Source of the DNA: Betaproteobacteria bacterium
GTDB lineage: Bacteria > Pseudomonadota > Gammaproteobacteria > Burkholderiales > Casimicrobiaceae
Direction: 5' to 3'
Length of the DNA stretch: 5,983 bases
Assembly: GCA_005883655.1 (NCBI GenBank)
Contig: VBDA01000102.1
Coordinates: 1-5,983 of the forward strand
Shown here one piece after another: positions 1 through 5,524 of the stretch (position 1 is its first letter; each line of letters starts with the position of its first letter). The notes under the pieces were generated by a model. That model was not told where the DNA came from and made no database searches. It was given only the letters and a program-made list of their open reading frames with translations. The translations under genes were made by a program, and so were the position numbers.

Positions 1-478
1 CGAGCGTCTTTTCGACGTGCTTGGTCGGATTCAGACTCATGTAGTGATAGACGATCGCGCCGTTGGGCGCGATCACGTAGGAAATGCGATTGGCGTACTC
101 GGGCCGGGTCTGCATGACGGCATCGAAGGACTTCATGACGGCCTGGGTGTTGTCCGAGGCAACGGGAAATTTGTTCTGACAGGCCTGGACGGAAAACTTC
201 GACAGCGTTTCGATGTCATCACCCGAGACGCCGACCACCGATGCACCGAGCGCCTTGAACTCTCCCGTAGCGTCGGCAAAATAATGCGCTTCGACGGAGC
301 AACCTTCGGAATACGCGGCGGGAAAAAAGTAGAGCACGACGGGACCTTTCTTCAGCGACTCGGCCAGCGAGAACCTGTAGACTGACCCAGCGAGCGCCGC
401 CTGCGTCGTAAAATCGGGCGCGACGTCGCCGATGTCCAAGGAAAGCGAGACCAGCGCGCAGGCGAGGAAACGTGTCAT
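1..478 (-). CDS. Peroxiredoxin, PrxQ/BCP-like (AhpC/TSA family), C-terminus cut by window edge
   Basis: This thiol peroxidase should reduce H2O2 or organic hydroperoxides through a cysteine sulfenic acid intermediate. Reading the minus strand from the ATG at 478 gives 159 residues with no stop before the left edge. Visible: a short hydrophobic N-terminus (FLACALVSLSL, about residues 4-14), the family opening GDVAPDF (17-23), the strand VVLYFFPAAYSEGC with peroxidatic Cys60 in a PxxxSxxC motif (family consensus PxxxTxxC), and VVGVSGDD (81-88). Cys100 lies in the following helix. There is no Cys at +5 from Cys60 (His65 is there), so Cys100 is the likely resolving cysteine, as in PrxQ/BCP members that keep it in helix alpha-3 (inference). 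Many relatives have a clear signal peptide; here the cleavage site is unclear, so periplasmic location is only possible. The start is supported by GGAG six bases upstream; an in-frame ATG at 490 has a poorer Shine-Dalgarno. Family call sure, location unsure. Confidence 0.93.
   Translation of the reverse strand, partial: MTRFLACALVSLSLDIGDVAPDFTTQAALAGSVYRFSLAESLKKGPVVLYFFPAAYSEGCSVEAHYFADATGEFKALGASVVGVSGDDIETLSKFSVQACQNKFPVASDNTQAVMKSFDAVMQTRPEYANRISYVIAPNGAIVYHYMSLNPTKHVEKTL
464..468 (+). promoter_or_regulatory. Shine-Dalgarno (GAGGA) of the PLD lipoprotein gene
   Basis: GAGGA sits eight bases before the ATG at 477. It supports 477 as the start rather than the in-frame ATG at 432, which is preceded only by GC-rich sequence with no purine-rich site at the right distance. 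Confidence 0.5.
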
Positions 479-2021
479 GACGATCTCCATCCAACCATCG
501 GCCTTCATTGTATCGCGGCTACGCGGCGTGATCGCGCTCCTTATGGCAGTCGTGTTGTCGGCTTGCGGCTCGCTGCCGATGCGCACGGAGCAGCCTTTTT
601 CACCGGCACTGAAGCCTTCTTCCGAAAGCCCGCTGGTCCGGATCGCGCAGGATTCCAGTCCGGGTCCGGAGTTGACGGGGTTCCGGCTGATGCCGCTGGG
701 CGTCTACTCGCTTGACGCGCGAATTCAGCTTGCGCGCCGGGCCCGTTACTCGCTCGACCTTCAGTATTACCTGATTCAAAACGATCGCACCGGGCGCTTG
801 CTAATGCGCAGCTTGCGCGACGCCGCGTTGCGGGGCGTGCGCGTGCGCCTGCTGGTGGACGACCTTTACACCGTCGGTGGCGATCCGATGTTCCGCGGCC
901 TGGCGGCATTCCCGAACGTGGAGGTCCGGCTGTTCAATCCCTTCTGCTGCGCGCGGCAGAGCATCGCCAGCAAGTACGCCGCGTCGATCGGCGAGTTCGG
1001 CCGGCTCAACCACCGCATGCATAACAAGCTGTTTATCGCCGATGGAGCGATGGTCGTCGCCGGCGGTCGCAACATCGCCGACAACTTCGTGGATATGGAC
1101 GCGTTCATCGTGGGCGCCGTCGTTCGCGAGCTCACCGGCATTTTCGACACCTATTGGAACAGTCCCCAGGTCTATCCGGTGGAAACCGTCCTGGGCACGG
1201 TCATCGATCGCGAGGATGTGCGAAAGAGCTTCGACAGTCTGGTCGACGACGGCGAGCAGATGAAGTCGCTGGTGTTGCCACCCATCGATATCCTCGGCTA
1301 TGGACCAATCAGCGACGATCTGGATGCTGGCCGCCTCGGCCTGGTCTGGGGCAAGGCCGTCGCTTTCGCCGACAAGCCCGCCAAGGTCACCGCGACGAGC
1401 GACGAAATGGCGCGCTCCATGAGCGTGTCGATGAACGTCATGGATCTGGTCATGGCGTCAAGGAGCGAGGTGGTGATTTCGTCGCCTTACTTCATCCCGG
1501 CGCCGATGGGCGTGAGGGCATTCGGCGACTTGAGAATACGCAATGTCAAGGTCGCGAACGACGAGCCGCTGGTGCACACCGGCTACGCGCGTTACCGGGT
1601 CGAATTGCTGAAGACGGGCGTCGACCTCTACGAGCTCAGCCCTACACGGATCCAGCACAATAAGCGCCTCATGCTCCCCGGAACCTCGCTTGGCCGCCTG
1701 CACGCCAAGACCGCGGTCATCGATCGATCGACGGTATTCATCGGTTCGATGAATCTCGATCCGCGATCCGCCAGCAAGAACACCGAGCTGGGGATCATCG
1801 CCGAGAGCCCGCAACTGGCGAAGGAAGTCATACGCGTCATCCAAATCAGCAAGCTGCAGAGCGCATACCGATTGCGATTCGCGCAGGACGGTCAAAGCCT
1901 TGAATGGCTAACGATGGACGACGAAGGAGACGTCGTGCTCTCCGAGGAGCCCGACGTCACTCCCTTCATGCGCCTGCAGAACATGCTGCTCGCGCCCTTC
2001 GTCCCGGAACAGCAGCTATGA
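477..2021 (+). CDS. Phospholipase D superfamily lipoprotein, ClsC (cardiolipin synthase C)-like
   Basis: From the ATG at 477 the protein has 514 residues; an upstream in-frame ATG at 432 would add 15. It has a lipoprotein signal: Arg14 and Arg16, hydrophobic stretch 18-27, lipobox LSAC with Cys30, then a Ser/Pro-rich linker. The PLD core follows: YSLDLQYYLI (91-100), first HKD motif H182-x-K184-x4-D189 with GGRN (196-199), and second HKD motif H409-x-K411-x4-D416 with FIGSMNLDPRS (421-431). Two HKD motifs form one active site in this family and work through a phosphohistidine intermediate. E. coli ClsC makes cardiolipin from phosphatidylglycerol and phosphatidylethanolamine, so transphosphatidylation of phospholipid at the envelope is the likely role; hydrolysis is the alternative. 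Oddities: compared with remembered relatives, about 8-10 residues seem missing after GGRNIAD (near 202) and about 8 after NVKV (near 359). A GTG at 528 would give a shorter signal peptide without positive charge and is less likely. It converges with the small gene ending 17 bases downstream. Confidence 0.93.
   Translation: MTISIQPSAFIVSRLRGVIALLMAVVLSACGSLPMRTEQPFSPALKPSSESPLVRIAQDSSPGPELTGFRLMPLGVYSLDARIQLARRARYSLDLQYYLIQNDRTGRLLMRSLRDAALRGVRVRLLVDDLYTVGGDPMFRGLAAFPNVEVRLFNPFCCARQSIASKYAASIGEFGRLNHRMHNKLFIADGAMVVAGGRNIADNFVDMDAFIVGAVVRELTGIFDTYWNSPQVYPVETVLGTVIDREDVRKSFDSLVDDGEQMKSLVLPPIDILGYGPISDDLDAGRLGLVWGKAVAFADKPAKVTATSDEMARSMSVSMNVMDLVMASRSEVVISSPYFIPAPMGVRAFGDLRIRNVKVANDEPLVHTGYARYRVELLKTGVDLYELSPTRIQHNKRLMLPGTSLGRLHAKTAVIDRSTVFIGSMNLDPRSASKNTELGIIAESPQLAKEVIRVIQISKLQSAYRLRFAQDGQSLEWLTMDDEGDVVLSEEPDVTPFMRLQNMLLAPFVPEQQL
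485..488 (-). promoter_or_regulatory. Shine-Dalgarno (GGAG) of the peroxiredoxin gene
   Basis: On the minus strand GGAG is followed by six bases and then the ATG at 478. This favours 478 over the in-frame ATG at 490. The site lies inside codons 3-4 of the divergent PLD gene if that gene starts at 477. Confidence 0.55.
507..512 (-). promoter_or_regulatory. Possible -10 element (TACAAT) for the peroxiredoxin gene
   Basis: The minus strand reads TACAAT here, a 5/6 match to TATAAT. It would place transcription initiation near position 500 and give a leader of about 20 nt. No good -35 hexamer is seen 16-18 bases upstream, so support is weak. If real, this promoter lies within the signal-peptide region of the PLD gene. 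Confidence 0.25.
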
Positions 2022-2037
2022 AATTAAGGCTGAGCTT

Positions 2038-2250
2038 CTAGGGCCGATGTTCGCTGCCGGTCACAACATCCGGCGCGGAATCGAAATAGCTGATCGCATC
2101 GTTAAGCAGCGATAGCGCCACCGACGTATTGCCGGCCGCCAGCTGGTCCTTGGCGTCGATGATGTACTGCCGGAGCTTCTGCTCGAACGCCTCCGCCTGA
2201 TCTAGCTCGGAGATCAGGCGTGCGACTTCGCGATTGCTTTCGTCCTGCAT
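2038..2250 (-). CDS. Small acidic helical protein of unknown function (70 aa)
   Basis: I do not recognise a named family. The 70-residue product begins MQDESNREVA and is acidic. It looks mainly alpha-helical: residues 5-37 form a heptad-like stretch (VARLISELDQAEAFEQKL region) that could be a short coiled coil. A second helix follows about residues 41-57 (SVALSLLNDAISYF), then a polar tail. There is no signal peptide, no membrane segment and no cysteine. The start is chosen because GAAGG lies about six bases upstream of the ATG at 2250; longer readings in this frame continue into Arg-rich translation typical of an off-frame extension. It lies 38 bases downstream of the 101-aa gene on the same strand, so co-transcription is likely. 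Its stop codon is only 16 bases from the stop of the convergent PLD gene. Confidence 0.68.
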   Translation of the reverse strand: MQDESNREVARLISELDQAEAFEQKLRQYIIDAKDQLAAGNTSVALSLLNDAISYFDSAPDVVTGSEHRP

Positions 2251-2288
2251 TGCGCACCTTCGGCGCGAACCGTGCGATCGGACCGGGA

Positions 2289-2594
2289 TCAGGCGCGATC
2301 GGCGCGCAGATTGTAGGCGGCACGCAGAGGGAGCATGGCCTCGCGCACGCGGGGAGCAGCGCGCTTGTCTCCCTTGCGCGTGACCTTGATGTCCCAGTTG
2401 CAGCCTGTCTCGTCGGGAAGATGCGCCACGATGCCGACCTCGTATCCCGCGCACTCCGGAATCCTGGCGATTTCCTCGTTCGCGATGGCCTTGAGCTGCT
2501 TGTAGTCGACGAGCTTCCTTGCCCTGGTGGCCTTCCAGAATGCGTACGATTCGCGCATGGAAGCGGTGTGCAATTCATCGATAACTCGTGTCAT
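2289..2594 (-). CDS. Small basic protein of unknown function (101 aa)
   Basis: I cannot assign a family with certainty. The first 45 residues look helical and charged (RESYAFWKATRARKLVDYKQ within 14-33). They are followed by a probable beta-rich segment, YEVGIVAHLP (51-60) and CNWDIKVTRKGD (65-76), and a basic C-terminal helix. Two cysteines (48 and 65) flank the strand pair. There is no signal peptide or membrane segment, so the protein is probably cytoplasmic. Codon use matches its neighbours, and the amphipathic, low-complexity-free composition argues for a real gene rather than a shadow reading. Upstream of the ATG at 2594 there is only a weak GAAGA-like Shine-Dalgarno; a second in-frame ATG at 2558 (residue 13) is an alternative start. 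It is first of the two-gene minus-strand unit with the 70-aa gene. Confidence 0.65.
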   Translation of the reverse strand: MTRVIDELHTASMRESYAFWKATRARKLVDYKQLKAIANEEIARIPECAGYEVGIVAHLPDETGCNWDIKVTRKGDKRAAPRVREAMLPLRAAYNLRADRA

Positions 2595-2689
2595 GATTGC
2601 GATCTTCAGACCTTGGGATTGGTAACGCGATTCGAGCCCATGATAATTGGAATCACAATAAACACCGACTCGGTTGCCGTGTGTTATCC

Positions 2690-2719
2690 ATTTTACTACT
2701 TACGCCCTGCCGCAGCCAA
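2690..2719 (-). promoter_or_regulatory. Possible sigma-70-type promoter for the two small genes
   Basis: Read on the minus strand, TTGGCT (2714-2719, 4/6 to TTGACA) is followed by an 18-base spacer and TAAAAT (2690-2695, 5/6 to TATAAT). It sits in the most AT-rich part of the window and would give a leader of nearly 90 nt before the ATG at 2594. The match could arise by chance in AT-rich DNA. Confidence 0.35.
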
Positions 2720-2812
2720 GTCTTGTGCGCTTTCGCGCCTATCGCGTCTGCGATGTAAGAGCCTGACTGACACTTCTCTGCTCAACTCGACTTGCCTCCC
2801 GCGGTTGACGAT

Positions 2813-2842
2813 GGTGCGAACCGTATCGGCTTGAGCCGCACC
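2813..2842 (-). terminator. Stem-loop just downstream of the large-subunit gene; possible transcript 3' end
   Basis: The arms GGTGCG and CGCACC (2813-2818 and 2837-2842) are perfect complements. The interior can pair further (AA-G-CCG, loop ATA, CGG-TT on the minus strand, with bulges), and a competing CGGCT-tg-AGCCG hairpin shares part of it. It begins 19 bases after the stop codon of the large subunit. No T-run follows on the minus strand, so it is not a canonical intrinsic terminator; it could act as a 3'-end stabilising structure or be fortuitous. Confidence 0.3.
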
Positions 2843-2861
2843 GCCATCGCGTGCGACGGGG

Positions 2862-4973
2862 CTACTCCATTGCGCGCGCGATTCTGTCCGGCGTAAGCGG
2901 CAGGTTCCTTGCGCGGACGCCCATCGCATTGAACAGAGCGTTGGCCACGGCTGCCGCCGTCGGCCCCGCAGCGCATTCGCCAACGCCCAGCGCGGATTCG
3001 CCCGGCCGGCTGAGGATCAGCACCTCGACGTCAGGTACCTCATCGAAACGCAGGATCGGATAACTTTCCCAGGAACGCGACAACACCCGTTCTCGATCCC
3101 ACAGAACCTGCTCCTTGAGAGCCCAACTGATCGCTTGAACAATCCCGCCTTCGATCTGATTCGTGAGCCCGTCGGGGTTGACCACCCGGCCGGCGTCGAC
3201 CGCGGCGACGACGCGCGTCACTCGCAAGGCCGCGCCGACTTCGATCTCGGCAATTACCGCGCAATAAGCACTGCGATTCTTGTAGCGGGCGAATCCGAAG
3301 CCGCGCCCGCGCGCACCATCGCCCTTTTCGCATGTTTTCCATCGAGCGGCCTTCGCGACCGTCTCGATCACCTCGCGTGCCCGCGCGTCCTGCAGATGAC
3401 GCAGCCTGAACTCGATCGCATCGGTGTTGGTGGCGGCGGCGAGCTCGTCGACGAACGATTCGATCGCGAAGATGTTGGCGAACGCTCCGAGCGAGCGCAG
3501 TGCCGAAACCCGGAGCGGCATATCGGCGATAAAGTGGTAGCCGATTTCCTGCGCCGGGAAGTCGTAGAGGGGGATCGCGTTCCTGTCCGCGCCCCCGGTC
3601 GGTTGCGGTACATCCTTGGCCGGTGGCAGCGGAAAAGGCGGATCCATGTGCCAGGCAGCAAGAAGGTTTATGCCTTCACCCCACCCGGGCCGCCTGATGT
3701 GCGTATGGCTCCAGATCTCGTGCTTCCAATCGACGATTCGATCCGTCGCATCGAGCGACGCGGCGACTCGCACGACCATTGCCGAGCCATAAGGCGACCA
3801 GGCGAGCTCATCCTCTCGTGTCCACTGAACGAGCACCGGGCGTCCACAGGCCCGAGCAAGCAACGCGGCGTCGAGCGCGACATCGTCGGCGCCATTGTGC
3901 CCGTAGCAACCCGGGCCATCCTTGTGGATCACCTCGACGTCAGCGGCGGCAGCGCCCATGACCTCGGCGATCTGGCCGCGCAGGAAATGGCTGCCCTGCG
4001 TGTGCGACCAGATCGTGAGCTTGCCGCGGTCGTAGCGCGCAAGCGCGCAGGAAGGCCCGATCGAGGCGTGCGCAATGTATGGTTTCGAGTAGCTCGCCTC
4101 GAAGCGTCGCGCCGCCTCGGCGACCAACGCTTCGCCGTGCCGATATACGAGCGAGCGCACGCTCGGCAGCGCCGGCAAAAAATCGCCCACCTCCGTGGCC
4201 GATGGAAGCGTGGGCTCCTCCACCCATGAGGCCGCGGCCCGCGCGGCCCGAAGTGCGCTTATGGCCTGCTCCTCACGCTCGGCGCAAAGGCCGATGAAAT
4301 TCCCGCTCACCAGCACCGCAACGACACCCGGCATCGCGCGAATCGCGTCGGCGTCGAACGCGGCGAGCTTGGCCAAATAGGACGGCGGCCGCAGCGCGCG
4401 GCCGAACACCATGCCTGGAAGCTCGAGGTCGTGCACATAGGCCGCTCCGGTTATCTTGCTGCGAAGGTCGCGTCGTGGCGCGCTCTTGCCGACAAGCCAA
4501 TGCTGGGCCGGCGTCTTCACTGCCGCAGCGCCGGTCGCGTCGCGGGCGAGGCTCAAGCGAGGCGCGAGATCCCAATAGCTCGTGCGCAGGTCGGTCCCAG
4601 CGATTTCGATCGTTCCATCGCGGACTCGCAGCTCCGCGACGTCTACTTCGAGCTCGCGCGCGGCAGCCTCGAGAAACAGGCTTCTCACCTCCGCGCAGGC
4701 GAGCCGGATCGACGCGCCTCCGATCTCGATCGACTGGCTGCCCGCGGTGTACCACTCGTCCGGCGATCGCGTCGTATCGCCGGCCACCAGAGACAGGCGC
4801 TCAAGCGCCACGTCCAGCTCGTCGGCCGCGATTTGCGCGATCGCCGTCTCGATGCCCTGCCCGAGCTCGACCTTGCCGCTGAACACCGTCACCGTGCGAT
4901 CGGCGTTGAAACAGACCCAGCGGTCCAGGCGCGGCGTGGTCTTGAGGCTTTGCGGAAGGGGCGGTGGAATCAT
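2862..4973 (-). CDS. Molybdopterin-binding large subunit of a xanthine dehydrogenase-family hydroxylase (IorB/NicB-like)
   Basis: Catalytic subunit of a molybdenum hydroxylase, which inserts oxygen from water into a C-H bond of a heteroaromatic or aldehyde. The 703 residues follow the isoquinoline 1-oxidoreductase beta/nicotinate dehydrogenase B arrangement. An N-terminal molybdenum-cofactor-binding half carries VTVFSGKVELGQGI (28-41). A hammerhead-like domain starts at KITGAAYVHDLELPGMVFGR (173-192). The second cofactor-binding part includes GCYGHNGADD (355-364), LRSLGAFANIFAIESF (492-507), DAGRVVNPDGLTNQIEGG (593-610) and GVGE with the expected catalytic Glu666. There is no Tat signal and no CxxCH haem motif, unlike many IorB/NicB relatives, so a cytoplasmic enzyme with a separate electron acceptor is inferred. 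Its ATG overlaps the small-subunit stop as ATGA, indicating translational coupling. Length is near that of the core family and much shorter than cytochrome-fused NicB. Substrate unknown. Confidence 0.93.
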   Translation of the reverse strand: MIPPPLPQSLKTTPRLDRWVCFNADRTVTVFSGKVELGQGIETAIAQIAADELDVALERLSLVAGDTTRSPDEWYTAGSQSIEIGGASIRLACAEVRSLFLEAAARELEVDVAELRVRDGTIEIAGTDLRTSYWDLAPRLSLARDATGAAAVKTPAQHWLVGKSAPRRDLRSKITGAAYVHDLELPGMVFGRALRPPSYLAKLAAFDADAIRAMPGVVAVLVSGNFIGLCAEREEQAISALRAARAAASWVEEPTLPSATEVGDFLPALPSVRSLVYRHGEALVAEAARRFEASYSKPYIAHASIGPSCALARYDRGKLTIWSHTQGSHFLRGQIAEVMGAAAADVEVIHKDGPGCYGHNGADDVALDAALLARACGRPVLVQWTREDELAWSPYGSAMVVRVAASLDATDRIVDWKHEIWSHTHIRRPGWGEGINLLAAWHMDPPFPLPPAKDVPQPTGGADRNAIPLYDFPAQEIGYHFIADMPLRVSALRSLGAFANIFAIESFVDELAAATNTDAIEFRLRHLQDARAREVIETVAKAARWKTCEKGDGARGRGFGFARYKNRSAYCAVIAEIEVGAALRVTRVVAAVDAGRVVNPDGLTNQIEGGIVQAISWALKEQVLWDRERVLSRSWESYPILRFDEVPDVEVLILSRPGESALGVGECAAGPTAAAVANALFNAMGVRARNLPLTPDRIARAME

Positions 4974-5452
4974 GTCTTGGGCGATGCCCGCATTGCGCGA
5001 GCTGCCGCGCGGATCGCTCGCAGAATCCGCACGTGAGTGCCGCAGCGGCAGAGATTACGATCCAGGGCGGCAGCGATTTGCGTATTGCTCGGGTCTCTCT
5101 CGCGCCGAAGCAAGGCCACGGCTGAAATGATGATGCCGTCGATGCAGTATCCGCATTGGATCGCCTGCTCGTCGATAAACGCCTGCTGCAGCGGGTGGAG
5201 TCCCGATTCGCCGCCGATTCCTTCGATAGTAGTGACCTCGTGACCGGGGACCGACCAAAGCGGCGTGTCGCACGACGGCACCGCGTTACCGTCCAGAAGC
5301 ACATTGCACGCGCCGCACTGCGCTTCCCCACAGCCGAACCGCGTCCCCTTCAGCTTCAGATCGTTACGAAGGATGTACAGCAGCGGCGTGGCCGGCTCGG
5401 CCTGGACCTCGCAGTCACGACCATTGACTCGAAGCTTGAATGTTTCAGCCAT
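4970..5452 (-). CDS. [2Fe-2S] small subunit of the molybdenum hydroxylase (IorA/NicA/CoxS-like)
   Basis: This subunit carries electrons from the molybdenum site of its partner to an external acceptor through two [2Fe-2S] clusters. The 160-residue length is normal for the family. All eight ligands are present. A plant-ferredoxin-type N-terminal domain has Cys41, Cys46 and Cys49 in GCGEAQCGAC, plus Cys61. A C-terminal helical domain has Cys100 and Cys103 in CGYC, and Cys135 and Cys137 in CRCG. The ATG at 5452 is the only plausible start: the in-frame upstream codons contain no start before a stop. Its AAGG lies only two bases away, an unusually tight Shine-Dalgarno spacing. It is followed by the large-subunit gene with a 4-base overlap and preceded by the hydrolase gene 72 bases upstream, consistent with one operon. 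The subfamily (isoquinoline, nicotinate or aldehyde) cannot be fixed from this subunit. Confidence 0.95.
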   Translation of the reverse strand: MAETFKLRVNGRDCEVQAEPATPLLYILRNDLKLKGTRFGCGEAQCGACNVLLDGNAVPSCDTPLWSVPGHEVTTIEGIGGESGLHPLQQAFIDEQAIQCGYCIDGIIISAVALLRRERDPSNTQIAAALDRNLCRCGTHVRILRAIRAAARAMRASPKT

Positions 5453-5524
5453 CGCCTTTTGGTGTCGCTGCGGTCGAGGAACGAGGACTGTGCCGCTCGA
5501 GCCCGTCGCTTATCGTCGGCACGA

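Larger units (their letters stand above)
2595..2861. other. Gene-free interval between the hydroxylase operon end and the small-gene pair
   Basis: I see no credible gene here. The stretch 2640-2700 is markedly richer in A/T than the rest of the window and holds the promoter candidate. The part from 2720 to 2842 carries three short inverted repeats: GCGC-tttc-GCGC at 2727-2738, ATCGC-gtct-GCGAT at 2741-2754, and a larger one at 2813-2842. No tRNA, repeat array or insertion-sequence end was found. The interval should contain the transcription end of the molybdenum hydroxylase operon and the promoter of the small-gene pair, both on the minus strand. Confidence 0.6.

Noticed and set aside
432..476. 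Upstream ATG extension of the PLD gene
   Set aside because: It has no Shine-Dalgarno, would overlap the peroxiredoxin by 47 bases, and adds a charged N-terminus ahead of an already adequate lipoprotein signal.
17..494. Open frames on both strands at the left end (122 codons plus, 91 codons minus)
   Set aside because: They are shadows of the peroxiredoxin frame, which shows the full active-site signature but runs off the left edge.
1718..1732. ATCGATCGATCG run inside the PLD gene
   Set aside because: It encodes the normal VIDRS part of the second HKD motif, so codon choice explains it.
2021..2038. Bidirectional terminator between the convergent PLD and 70-aa genes
   Set aside because: Only 16 bases separate the stops and no stable stem with a T-run is visible.
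2646..2661. ATTG...CAAT inverted repeat in the AT-rich patch as a possible operator
   Set aside because: The arms are only four bases and do not extend; this is expected by chance in AT-rich DNA.
2220..2834. Plus-strand open frame of 204 codons spanning the small genes and the gene-free interval
   Set aside because: It runs antisense to both small genes and has no recognisable domain and no good ribosome-binding site. The minus-strand proteins are more protein-like.
3135..4229. Long open frame (364 codons) on the plus strand opposite the large-subunit gene
   Set aside because: It lies wholly antisense to a clearly recognisable molybdopterin-binding subunit. Its translation is Arg/Asp-rich without family features, as expected for the complement of a GC-rich gene.
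4431..5130. Several overlapping plus-strand frames of 135-201 codons
   Set aside because: All are antisense to the two hydroxylase subunits. Their composition is Arg/Ser/Ala-rich with no motifs.
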